Of a DNA stretch of 64,000 nucleotides, positions 34,589-42,865 are shown in pieces (position 1 is the first letter of the stretch; each line of letters starts with the position of its first letter). Position numbers and translations under genes: made by a program. Source of the stretch: Gramella jeungdoensis (lineage in GTDB: Bacteria > Bacteroidota > Bacteroidia > Flavobacteriales > Flavobacteriaceae); the NCBI RefSeq assembly GCF_023805255.1, contig NZ_JAMSCK010000005.1, positions 248,001 through 312,000 on the forward strand. Reading direction: 5' to 3'. The notes under the pieces were generated by a model, which saw nothing but the letters and a program-made list of their open reading frames with translations, searched no databases and had not been told where the DNA came from.

Positions 34589-34620
34589 TCCAACAATCCA
34601 AGGATCCAGCAATCCAATTA
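34589..34620. repeat. Four imperfect 8-bp tandem repeats at the end of pcm
   Basis: TCCAACAA, TCCAAGGA, TCCAGCAA and TCCAATTA lie head to tail; the last unit includes the pcm stop codon (34618-34620 on the minus strand). This may be a slippage product. Confidence 0.6.
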
Positions 34621-35259
34621 ATTCTTGTCTTCAAGCAAAGGTACAAACCTGAATGCACCAAATTCCTTTTTATCAAATTCCTTGGGAGATTTTCTGATGA
34701 ATAAATTCATGGTTTGAACATCGGTCCCCACCGGGATCACCATCCTGCCCCCTACTTTTAGTTGCCCAAGCAGGTCTTTCGGAACCTCCGGAGCACCGGC
34801 GGTAACTATTATCTTATCAAAAGGAGCATAATCAGGAAGGCCTTTATACCCATCTCCAAAACTAAGATACTTGGGCCTGTAGCCTATTTTTGATAGAAAA
34901 CTCTTGGTCTTTTTATATAACTCTCGTTGGCGCTCTATACTGTATACCTTTGCGCCGAGTTCACATAGTACTGCGGTTTGATATCCACTACCCGTCCCTA
35001 TTTCCAGTACTTTATCACCTTTCTTCACCTCAAGAAGTTCGGTCTGGAATGCAACAGTATATGGCTGAGAAATGGTTTGATCAGCAGCGATGGGAAATGC
35101 TTTATCCTGGTAGGCATGATCTTCAAAACTACTATCCATAAACAGATGACGCGGGATCTTTCCAATGGCCGCGAGCACCTTTTCATCGGCAATCCCCTTC
35201 TTTTTTACGGTCTTTACCAATTGCTGTCTCTTGCCCTGATGTCTGTAGGTATCTTTCAA
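34618..35259 (-). CDS. pcm: Protein-L-isoaspartate O-methyltransferase
   Basis: 213 residues. It methylates isoaspartyl residues in aged proteins, using S-adenosylmethionine. The motifs are ISQPYTVAFQTELL (substrate loop), VLEIGTGSGYQTAVL (SAM motif I), VYSIERQ, GDGYKGLPDYAPFDKI and VTAGAPEVP. No ATG is available at the family N terminus (KDTYRHQGKRQQLV), so the start is a TTG at 35259. No signal peptide. It lies convergent with the M28 gene and divergent from a Gfo/Idh oxidoreductase. Confidence 0.93.
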   Translation of the reverse strand: MKDTYRHQGKRQQLVKTVKKKGIADEKVLAAIGKIPRHLFMDSSFEDHAYQDKAFPIAADQTISQPYTVAFQTELLEVKKGDKVLEIGTGSGYQTAVLCELGAKVYSIERQRELYKKTKSFLSKIGYRPKYLSFGDGYKGLPDYAPFDKIIVTAGAPEVPKDLLGQLKVGGRMVIPVGTDVQTMNLFIRKSPKEFDKKEFGAFRFVPLLEDKN

Positions 35260-35370
35260 CTCGGTTATGCTTTAATCAGGCTATAAAATTAGGCAAAGAA
35301 GCTGATTTATCCCAAGCAATTAGCCGCCGGGATTTGGCCTTATTTTATAAAGTATTTAATATCAAAATGC

Positions 35371-35378
35371 TATTTTTG
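35371..35378 (+). promoter_or_regulatory. -7 element of the Gfo/Idh oxidoreductase gene
   Basis: TATTTTTG is a full match to TAnnTTTG. No clear TTG lies upstream at the right distance. Transcription would start near 35383, 12 nt before the ATG at 35395. Confidence 0.45.
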
Positions 35379-35394
35379 TGAAAAATGCAAAAAT

Positions 35395-36360
35395 ATGCTG
35401 AAAGCAGGAGTCCTGGGCGCCGGCCATCTTGGAAAGATCCATCTGAAACTTTTAAAACAATCCGAAGAATATGAATTGATCGGATTTTATGATGCCAACA
35501 AGGAAAATGCCGAAAAAGTAAATTCAGAATTCGGTTATAAAATGTTCGAAAACCTGGACGAACTTATTGCAGAATGCGATATGATAGATGTGGTCACTCC
35601 TACGCTTTCCCATTTTGAGGTCGCAAAAAAAGTGATCTCTGCAGGAAAGCACCTGTTTATAGAAAAACCAATCACCAATACATTCGAAGAAGCAGAAGAG
35701 CTGATTGAACTGGCCAGTAAACATAAGGTAAAAGGCCAGGTTGGTCATGTGGAACGATTCAACCCTGCTTTTCAGGCGGTATCTGATAGAATAGAGAATC
35801 CAATGTTCATTGAGGCTCACCGCTTAGCGGAATTTAATCCGCGTGGGACTGATGTTCCCGTAGTTCTCGATCTTATGATCCATGATATTGATGCCGTTCT
35901 AAGTGTGGTAAAATCTGATGTGAAAAAGATCAATGCCAGTGGAGTGGCTGTAATTAGTGATACTCCTGATATAGCCAATGCCCGGATTGAATTTGAGAAT
36001 GGCTGTGTGGCCAATCTAACCGCTAGCCGTATCTCTATGAAAAACATGAGAAAATCAAGATTTTTTCAGAAGGATGCTTATATCTCTGTAGACTTTCTGG
36101 AGAAGAAATGTGAAGTGGTGAAGATGAAGGATGCTCCTAAAAAACCTGATGATTTTGCCATGATACTTCAGAATGCCGAAGGTGTGAAAAAGCAAATCTA
36201 TTTTGACAATCCTGAAGTATCTCTTAATAATGCAATTCTTGACGAACTTGAAAGTTTTGCAGATGCCATTAATAATGATAAAGAACCGGTAGTCACCATG
36301 CAGCAGGGAGCCAAAGCTTTGAAAGTGGCAAACCAGGTAATTGCAGGTTTTAATTTATAA
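35395..36360 (+). CDS. Gfo/Idh/MocA-family NAD(P)-dependent oxidoreductase
   Basis: 321 residues. An N-terminal Rossmann fold (GVLGAGHLGKIHLKLL; GAGxxG dinucleotide motif) is followed by the conserved EKPITNT lysine loop and a C-terminal alpha/beta domain (VVLDLMIHDIDAVLS). The family oxidises or reduces sugars and related compounds, or acts on UDP-sugars; members with this N terminus are common in Bacteroidota and their substrates are mostly undetermined. There is no signal peptide. A repeat-containing 128-bp gap precedes the next gene, so cotranscription is uncertain. Confidence 0.9.
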   Translation: MLKAGVLGAGHLGKIHLKLLKQSEEYELIGFYDANKENAEKVNSEFGYKMFENLDELIAECDMIDVVTPTLSHFEVAKKVISAGKHLFIEKPITNTFEEAEELIELASKHKVKGQVGHVERFNPAFQAVSDRIENPMFIEAHRLAEFNPRGTDVPVVLDLMIHDIDAVLSVVKSDVKKINASGVAVISDTPDIANARIEFENGCVANLTASRISMKNMRKSRFFQKDAYISVDFLEKKCEVVKMKDAPKKPDDFAMILQNAEGVKKQIYFDNPEVSLNNAILDELESFADAINNDKEPVVTMQQGAKALKVANQVIAGFNL

Positions 36361-36394
36361 AATTTCAGTTGTTAATGGTTAAAAGCAACTAATA

Positions 36395-36474
36395 CACGAA
36401 TGATTGAATACAACTATATAACTAAATACTCACAAATCACGGATGATGACTATGAAAAGATTAGTGCATTCGTG
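36395..36474. repeat. Inverted repeat, candidate interspersed element
   Basis: CACGAATG (36395-36402) and CATTCGTG (36467-36474) are perfect inverted copies 64 bp apart in a non-coding gap. The right side (ATTAGTGCATTCGTGGC) resembles sequences scattered between genes in Bacteroidota genomes; I recall it but cannot confirm it here. Confidence 0.4.
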
Positions 36475-36488
36475 GCAAAAATTAAAAT

Positions 36489-37379
36489 ATGAAAAACGTT
36501 GCAGTAATAGGAGCCGGAACCATGGGTAACGGGATCGCTCATACCTTCGCCCAGTACGGCTATAAAGTTCAGTTGATCGATATTTCTGATGAAAGCCTGA
36601 AAAAGGGAATGGATACCATATCCAAAAACCTTGACAGAATGGTGGCCAAGGAAAAGATCACGGAAGAAGAAAAAAACAACACTCTCGAAAATATAACAAC
36701 CTATACCGATATTTCAGAAGGAGTTGAATATGCAAGCGTGGTGGTTGAAGCGGCTACCGAAAATACCGAGCTTAAATTAAAGATCTTCAGGCATCTTGAC
36801 CAGCATACTTCAGAAGATACAATTCTGGCTACAAATACCTCCTCTATTTCCATCACCCAGATCGCTTCGGTTGTTTCAAATCCTGAGCGTGTCATCGGTA
36901 TGCACTTTATGAATCCAGTACCGGTGATGAAACTCGTTGAGATCATCCGTGGTTATAATACCAGTGACGAAGTGACCAAAACCATTATGGAACTTTCTGA
37001 AAAACTGAATAAAGTACCGGTAGAGGTAAATGATTATCCGGGCTTTGTGGCCAACAGAATCCTGATGCCAATGATCAACGAGGCCATTGAAACACTTTAC
37101 AATGGGGTGGCGGGAGTTTATGAAATAGATACGGTGATGAAACTGGGAATGGCCCATCCGATGGGACCGCTACAATTGGCTGACTTTATAGGACTTGATG
37201 TTTGTCATTCAATACTTGAAGTGATGTATGACGGATTCAAGGATCCAAAATATGCTCCCTGTCCTTTACTTACCAATATGGTTACAGCGGGGAAAATTGG
37301 TGTGAAATCCGGCGAAGGATTCTATGACTATTCTGAAAGCAAAAAAGCCGAAAAGGTTTCTTCTCAGTTTAGCAAGTAG
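36489..37379 (+). CDS. 3-hydroxybutyryl-CoA (3-hydroxyacyl-CoA) dehydrogenase
   Basis: 296 residues, the length of the stand-alone Hbd/PaaH enzymes. It interconverts acetoacetyl-CoA and 3-hydroxybutyryl-CoA with NAD(P). The N-terminal motif GAGTMGNGIA is the dinucleotide site, NTSSISIT and GMHFMNPVPVMKLVEII carry the catalytic His-Glu pair region, and the C-terminal domain has YPGFVANRILMP and GLDVCHSI. It could serve butyrate or phenylacetate degradation or fatty acid oxidation. It has no obvious operon partner. Confidence 0.92.
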   Translation: MKNVAVIGAGTMGNGIAHTFAQYGYKVQLIDISDESLKKGMDTISKNLDRMVAKEKITEEEKNNTLENITTYTDISEGVEYASVVVEAATENTELKLKIFRHLDQHTSEDTILATNTSSISITQIASVVSNPERVIGMHFMNPVPVMKLVEIIRGYNTSDEVTKTIMELSEKLNKVPVEVNDYPGFVANRILMPMINEAIETLYNGVAGVYEIDTVMKLGMAHPMGPLQLADFIGLDVCHSILEVMYDGFKDPKYAPCPLLTNMVTAGKIGVKSGEGFYDYSESKKAEKVSSQFSK

Positions 37380-37411
37380 AAGTGAGTATAGAGATATTAG
37401 TATTGAAAATT

Positions 37412-37487
37412 GAGATTTCTCCCTTCGGTCGAAATGACATTTACCGGGTCATTTCGAGGGAGTCACATTGGACGACCGATAAATCTC
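37412..37487. repeat. Hairpin-forming interspersed repeat (copy 1)
   Basis: TCGAAATGAC (37429-37438) and GTCATTTCGA (37448-37457) pair perfectly; the outer GAGATTT/AAATCTC arms pair as well, giving one long imperfect hairpin. The sequence GTCATTTCGAGGGAGTC matches the core GTCACTTCGAGCGCAGTC of the element inside the fabI hairpin (54315-54338, minus strand), so both are copies of one family. Confidence 0.6.
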
Positions 37488-37518
37488 CTGTTAATACTCC
37501 AACCAAATTCAGAATAAG

Positions 37519-38754
37519 TTGACAAAGATCCTTCCATTCAAAGCAGTGAGACCGGCTCCTCCATATGCGGGGCTGGTGGCTTCGCGCTCTTATGAAGATT
37601 ACAGTGAAGAGGAGCTTAGAGCTCAACTGGAATATAACCCTTATTCATTTTTACATATTATTAATCCCGGTTATAAATTTCAGCATGAGATAGGAGGTGG
37701 AAAACGCTTCGGAATGGTAAGAAACCGCTATCTGGAATTCAAGGAAGAACATACATTTATCCAGGATGAGGCCCCGTGTTATTACATCTATCAGATCAAA
37801 AGCAGGGAGGGTTCCTGTTGTGGTATCATTGCCGCTGCCAGCGTGGAAGACTACGAGAATAATGTAATTAAGCGGCATGAAGATACTATAGCCCATAGGG
37901 AAGAACTCTTTAAGGACTACCTGAAAGTGGTTGGTTTTAATACCGAGCCGGTGCTTCTTACCTATCCAGATAATCCCGTGATAGATGAGCTGCTGAAAGA
38001 AAGAATGAAGACCAGGCCCGAGTATGAGTTCGCCACCTATAATAAAGAATTGCATTCCTTATGGCTTATAGATAAGCCGGAAAATATCGAAAAGATAAAG
38101 GCCGAATTCTGCAAACTGGAAAAGATCTATATCGCAGATGGGCATCATCGTAGTGCCTCTTCATACCTGCTGGCAAAGGAAAGTCGTGAGAACAATCCAA
38201 ACCACACCGGGGAAGAATCATATAATTTCTTTATGAGCTATCTCATTTCAGAAAGCAATCTGCGGATCTATGAATTCAGCCGACTCATAAAGGATCTCAA
38301 CGGCCACACAAAAGAAGAGTTCCTTATCCAGCTGGATGAATGGTTCAGAATAGAAGATCGTGGGAAAGAGACCTACAAACCATCCAAAAAACATCATTTC
38401 AATATGTACCTGGACGGGGAATTCTATTCCCTTTACCTGCGAAAGACGTACTATGAGTTCACCGACTCATTGAGTCAGCTGGATTCATATATCCTCTATG
38501 AAAAGATCCTGAAACCTGTACTGGGGATCGAGGACCTTAGAAATGATAAGCGTATCGCATATATACATGGCCGCAATGATCTCATAGAGCTTAAGACCCG
38601 TGTAGATAGTGGTGAATTTGCTGTTGGATTTGGCATGCTTCCTGCTGGAATTGAAGAAATTAAACAAATTGCAGATGAAAATTTGACTATGCCGCCAAAA
38701 AGTACTTATATTGAACCTAAATTACGCAGCGGTCTTACGATATATGAGTTCTGA
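37519..38754 (+). CDS. DUF1015 domain protein
   Basis: 411 residues covering the DUF1015 (PF06245) family from end to end. The start is a TTG at 37519, directly before the conserved opening KILPFKAVRP; no upstream ATG exists in frame. Conserved stretches are YSFLHIINPG, YYIYQIKS, IADGHHRSASSYLLA and a C-terminal FGMLPAGIEEIKQIADENLTMPPKST. The IADGHHR motif looks like an active or binding site. In other bacteria the family is often near serA/serC genes; here it is not. Function is not known. It is followed by yggS 70 bp later on the same strand. Confidence 0.9.
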   Translation: MTKILPFKAVRPAPPYAGLVASRSYEDYSEEELRAQLEYNPYSFLHIINPGYKFQHEIGGGKRFGMVRNRYLEFKEEHTFIQDEAPCYYIYQIKSREGSCCGIIAAASVEDYENNVIKRHEDTIAHREELFKDYLKVVGFNTEPVLLTYPDNPVIDELLKERMKTRPEYEFATYNKELHSLWLIDKPENIEKIKAEFCKLEKIYIADGHHRSASSYLLAKESRENNPNHTGEESYNFFMSYLISESNLRIYEFSRLIKDLNGHTKEEFLIQLDEWFRIEDRGKETYKPSKKHHFNMYLDGEFYSLYLRKTYYEFTDSLSQLDSYILYEKILKPVLGIEDLRNDKRIAYIHGRNDLIELKTRVDSGEFAVGFGMLPAGIEEIKQIADENLTMPPKSTYIEPKLRSGLTIYEF

Positions 38755-38824
38755 ACAGCACTCACTGCGAATTCTACCACAGACCCTACAATTTTTATAA
38801 AATCCTGATCTTAAAGAATAAAGG

Positions 38825-39484
38825 ATGGACATTTCTGAAAATATTAAACAATATATAAGCGAGCTTCCCGACAACGTGAAGCTCGTAGCTATTTCCAAAA
38901 CCAAACCCAACGAAGATATTCTTGAAGCTTATCGCGCCGGTCAGCGAATCTTTGGAGAGAACAAGATCCAGGAAATGACCGATAAGTGGGAAGAACTTCC
39001 TGAAGATATTCAGTGGCACATGGTTGGACACGTGCAAAGGAACAAGGTGAAATATATGGCGCCATTCGTTTCCCTTATCCATGCTGTAGACAGCCTTAAA
39101 CTTCTGAAAGAGATCAATAAAAGAGCGAAACAGAACGACCGCGTCATAAGCTGTTTACTTCAGATAAAGATTGCTGAAGAAGATTCAAAATTTGGGATTT
39201 CTGATGAAGAAGCCAGGGAAATTCTTGCTTCAGAAGCCTATGGAAAGATGGAAAATGTTAAGATCATCGGCCTTATGGGAATGGCCACATTTACCGATGA
39301 TGAAGACCAGGTACGTTCAGAATTTCAGTATCTCAAGTCGGTTTTCGAAGAATTGAAAATGGATTACCCGGAACTTGAAGAGCTTTCAATGGGGATGAGC
39401 GGTGATTATAAAATCGCAGTAGATTGCGGGTCTACCATGGTTAGAATAGGAAGTAGTATATTTGGCGCGCGAAATTATAATTAA
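38825..39484 (+). CDS. YggS-family PLP homeostasis protein
   Basis: 219 residues, single TIM barrel of the alanine-racemase type. It binds pyridoxal phosphate and controls free PLP levels; no catalytic reaction is known. Lys25 in VAISKTKP is the PLP lysine. GENKIQEM, HMVGHVQRNK, LLQIKIAEEDSKFG, LMGMATF and the C-terminal SMGMSGDYKIAV with MVRIGSSIFG are the family blocks. It lies 15 bp before the exonuclease-nuclease gene on the same strand, probably cotranscribed. Confidence 0.95.
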   Translation: MDISENIKQYISELPDNVKLVAISKTKPNEDILEAYRAGQRIFGENKIQEMTDKWEELPEDIQWHMVGHVQRNKVKYMAPFVSLIHAVDSLKLLKEINKRAKQNDRVISCLLQIKIAEEDSKFGISDEEAREILASEAYGKMENVKIIGLMGMATFTDDEDQVRSEFQYLKSVFEELKMDYPELEELSMGMSGDYKIAVDCGSTMVRIGSSIFGARNYN

Positions 39485-39499
39485 TTAAGGGAGAAGTAT

Positions 39500-40873
39500 T
39501 TGTACGCGATTTTAGACATAGAGACGACGGGTGGTAAATACAATGAAGAAGGAATCACCGAAATTGCAATTTATAAGTTTGATGGACATCAGGTAACCGA
39601 TCAGTTTATAAGCCTGGTGAATCCTGAGCAGCCTATACAGCCTTTTGTTGTTAACCTAACGGGGATCAATAACGAAATGCTCCGCAATGCACCCAAGTTC
39701 TACGAGGTGGCGAAACGTATCGTTGAGATCACCCAGGATTGCATCATCGTGGCCCATAACGCCAAATTCGATTACAGGATCCTGAGAACTGAATTCCGCA
39801 GGCTTGGTTTTGAGTTTGAAAGGAAAAGCCTGTGTACCGTAGAACTTTCAAAAAAACTTATCCCGGGTCTTCCCTCCTACAGCTTAGGAAAGCTGGTTAG
39901 ATCATTGGGTATTCCGCTAAGCGACCGTCACCGTGCCGCTGGAGATGCCCAGGCTACCATCAAACTCTTTAAGATGCTTCTTGCCAAAGATGTGGAAAAA
40001 GGCATCCTGAAAGAACATATCCGCAAGGAACCAAAACGAATGATGGATACCAAGCTGGTATACATACTGGAGGAATTACCGGCACTTACCGGAGTTTATT
40101 ACTTCCATGATGAGAATGGTGAGATCATTTATGTGGGGAAATCTCGGAATATCAAGAAAAGAGTGAACCAGCATTTTACCAACGACAATCCTAAGTCCAA
40201 GGAAATGCAGCGAAAAGTGGTTTCGGTTTCCTATGAACTTACAGGTAACGAACTTATCGCTTTACTTAAGGAGAACCAGGAGATAAAGGAAATAAAACCC
40301 CAGTACAACAGGGCCCTCAAAAGAGATATTTTCAGCCATGCCCTCTATCAGTTTACCGATGAAAATGGCTACGTGAACCTTAAAATAGGAAGAGCCAGTA
40401 AGAATAAAAAGAATATCACCACCTTCAGCAGCCTTAGATCTGCCAAAAACTCAGTTACCAGGTGGGTGGAAGAATACGAACTCTGTGAACGCCTTGCCGG
40501 ACTTCATAATGGCAACGGAAATTGCTTTGGTTATACCATAAAGAGCTGTTTTGGAGCCTGTGTTGAAGAAGAAAGCCCTGAAGATTATAATGAAAGAGTG
40601 ATGCAGCTTATTGATCAGCATTCTTATGAGAACCAGAACATGTTGTTAATAGGAAAAGGTCGTGAGGTTGACGAAAAGAGTGCTTTGCTTATTGAAGACG
40701 GAGAATTTAAGGGTGTTGGATATTTTAATTTAAATCACCAGATAAACAACCTGGATATCATAAGGTCCATTATTACTCCCATGAATAATAACCGGGACGC
40801 CAAACATATTATTCAAAGCTTTTTGCGCAAAAAGCATAATTTTAAGATCATCCAACTTTCAGTTCATGAATAA
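39500..40873 (+). CDS. DnaQ-like 3'-5' exonuclease fused to GIY-YIG nuclease domain
   Basis: 457 residues. Start is TTG at 39500, directly before the conserved YAILDIETTG; a purine-rich GGAGAAG lies 4 bp upstream, unusual in this genome. Residues 1-165 are a DEDDh exonuclease (Asp6, Glu8, HNAKFDYRIL, HRAAGDAQAT). Residues about 195-275 are a GIY-YIG domain (G198VYYF, IIYVGKSRNIKKRVNQHF, ENQEIKEIKPQYN) like the UvrC N-terminal nuclease. The C-terminal ~170 residues include a Cys-containing NCFGYTIKSCFGAC stretch. Such fusions (Cho-like) are thought to act in DNA repair. The gene ends 8 bp inside the next one. Confidence 0.9.
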   Translation: MYAILDIETTGGKYNEEGITEIAIYKFDGHQVTDQFISLVNPEQPIQPFVVNLTGINNEMLRNAPKFYEVAKRIVEITQDCIIVAHNAKFDYRILRTEFRRLGFEFERKSLCTVELSKKLIPGLPSYSLGKLVRSLGIPLSDRHRAAGDAQATIKLFKMLLAKDVEKGILKEHIRKEPKRMMDTKLVYILEELPALTGVYYFHDENGEIIYVGKSRNIKKRVNQHFTNDNPKSKEMQRKVVSVSYELTGNELIALLKENQEIKEIKPQYNRALKRDIFSHALYQFTDENGYVNLKIGRASKNKKNITTFSSLRSAKNSVTRWVEEYELCERLAGLHNGNGNCFGYTIKSCFGACVEEESPEDYNERVMQLIDQHSYENQNMLLIGKGREVDEKSALLIEDGEFKGVGYFNLNHQINNLDIIRSIITPMNNNRDAKHIIQSFLRKKHNFKIIQLSVHE

Positions 40874-42839
40874 ATTTTTCTTTTTTGTAGCATTCATTCT
40901 CGCTACAAACCTGATAGCCCAGGATCAGAAATTCAACACCCTAAATACCATTCCTTCAGAAACCGATCTAAAAGCTACTACATATCAAAGAGACACTACT
41001 GCGAATGCCTTTTATATTTTTGAGGAAGGTTTTAGCCAGATATCAGTAAAAAGGGATTACGATCTTTCAACAGAATACAAGGCCAAGATCAAAATACTGA
41101 ACAAGGAGGGACTAAAGTACGCTAACATTGAGATACCCTTAGTTAAAACTGACCATTCCTCGGAAAAAATCTATGATCTCAAAGCATATACCTACACATG
41201 GGAAAATGGTAAAAAAGTTAAGCATACCTTGAACCAGGCTAATGTTTACAAAGAAGAATTCGAAACTCACGATCTTATTAAGTTTACATTTCCCGATGCC
41301 AAACCCGGAGCTGTACTTGTGTACTCCTATGAGCTTGTTTCCCCCTATCTTTTCGATTTTAACACATGGCGATTTCAGGAATATATCCCGAAAGAATTCT
41401 CAAGATTTACTGCTAAGATCCCTGCCAATTACGAATATTATGTTACTAAAAGAGGTGAACTTGAACTTAAAAAAGCCGATTCACGGGTAGCAAAACAATG
41501 TATCGATTTTGGCGGCAATTCAAGTATAGCAGATTGTATAGAGACCGTTTATGAAATGGAAAAGATTCCGGCATTTAAAGCTGAGGACTATCTCACGGCA
41601 GAACGGAATTTTATGAGCCGTATTGAATTTGAACTCATACAGATAACCCATCTTGATGGTTATGTAAAAAAGTTCACCAAGACCTGGGATGATGTGGACC
41701 ACGAATTAAGAACGAGTAAAGGTATAGGTCGCCAGCTAAGAAGGGATGGACTGGTTGATGAACTTTTGCCAGAAGAAATAAGAGCACTTCCAAATAATCT
41801 AGATAAGGCTAAGGCAATATATTCTTATGTCCAGAAAAATTACACCTGGAATGGGGAATACAATATTCATAAGGACATGAACCTTAAGGAATTGATTAAA
41901 GATCATACAGGAAATGTTTTGGCTATCAATACTCTTCTGCACAACTTGTATGATGCTGAAGGTTTTAAGGTATTTCCGGTTATGGCATCTACAAGAAGAA
42001 GAGGTTTTCCGGCTAAAATACACCCCGTTCTGAGTGACTTTAACTATATCTTTATTCAGCTGGAACTGGAAAATGAAGAATATCTACTGGATGCTACAGA
42101 GAAAAACCTTGATTTTGGGAGGTTACCATTCAGAGCTCTTAATCAATATGCAAGAAAAATAGATTTTGAAAATGGAAGTTCCTGGATAGACATCATTCCT
42201 AAAGATTTTTCCCAAATAACATTCAGGGATTCTCTCAAGATAAGAAAGGATGGAACCTCTAATGGCTTTTCTGAGCAGATATTGACAGGTTACCATGCCC
42301 TGACATTAAGGAACAATATGGAAGAAACTTCAGAGGATGAAATCTTCAATAAGTTTTCTAAACCTAATGCTCATACAAGGGCAATTGAAACAGTTTTGAA
42401 AAACAGGGATAATCTGAACGAAAAATTATTGATTAGATACTCTCTAGAAAATAAGACTCAAAAAATAAACGATCGTATTTATTTCAATCCTTTTAACTTT
42501 CAGTTCTTTACAGAGAATCCTTTTAAACTCGAGGAAAGAAATTATCCAATAGATTTTGGATATAAAGATGCGTATTTATATTCAGCTATTGTTGAAATCC
42601 CCGAGAATTATGAGATAGAGGAGCTTCCTAAAGACAAGGCTTTAAGGATGTCTGACGGTCTGGGCTCACTTATTTTTGCTGCCAGAAAAATATCTGAGAG
42701 CACACTTAATATTCAGTGCCGGCTTAGTTTTGGGGAAGCGGTATATCCTTCAGCCTATTATGAAGGTTTAAAGAAGTTTTTTGATGAGATAATTCAAGTA
42801 CAAACCCAGTCTTTGATAGTACTCAGAGAAAATAGTTAA
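40866..42839 (+). CDS. Secreted DUF3857/transglutaminase-like protein, probably inactive
   Basis: 657 residues with a signal peptide (about 1-18, ending LIAQ). A DUF3857 domain (residues 40-230; QISVKRDYDLSTEYKAKIKIL) is followed by a transglutaminase-core-like domain (about 300-430). The place of the catalytic Cys reads HTGNVLAINTLL and that of the His reads FNYIF, with only the Asp (LLDATE) kept, so it should not be an active transglutaminase. A beta-rich C-terminal domain (DUF3858 type) follows. Function not known. It overlaps the preceding gene by 8 bp. Slightly more AT-rich than its neighbours. Confidence 0.82.
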   Translation: MNKFFFFVAFILATNLIAQDQKFNTLNTIPSETDLKATTYQRDTTANAFYIFEEGFSQISVKRDYDLSTEYKAKIKILNKEGLKYANIEIPLVKTDHSSEKIYDLKAYTYTWENGKKVKHTLNQANVYKEEFETHDLIKFTFPDAKPGAVLVYSYELVSPYLFDFNTWRFQEYIPKEFSRFTAKIPANYEYYVTKRGELELKKADSRVAKQCIDFGGNSSIADCIETVYEMEKIPAFKAEDYLTAERNFMSRIEFELIQITHLDGYVKKFTKTWDDVDHELRTSKGIGRQLRRDGLVDELLPEEIRALPNNLDKAKAIYSYVQKNYTWNGEYNIHKDMNLKELIKDHTGNVLAINTLLHNLYDAEGFKVFPVMASTRRRGFPAKIHPVLSDFNYIFIQLELENEEYLLDATEKNLDFGRLPFRALNQYARKIDFENGSSWIDIIPKDFSQITFRDSLKIRKDGTSNGFSEQILTGYHALTLRNNMEETSEDEIFNKFSKPNAHTRAIETVLKNRDNLNEKLLIRYSLENKTQKINDRIYFNPFNFQFFTENPFKLEERNYPIDFGYKDAYLYSAIVEIPENYEIEELPKDKALRMSDGLGSLIFAARKISESTLNIQCRLSFGEAVYPSAYYEGLKKFFDEIIQVQTQSLIVLRENS

Positions 42840-42865
42840 ATTTGGCTTAGCACAAATACAAAAAT

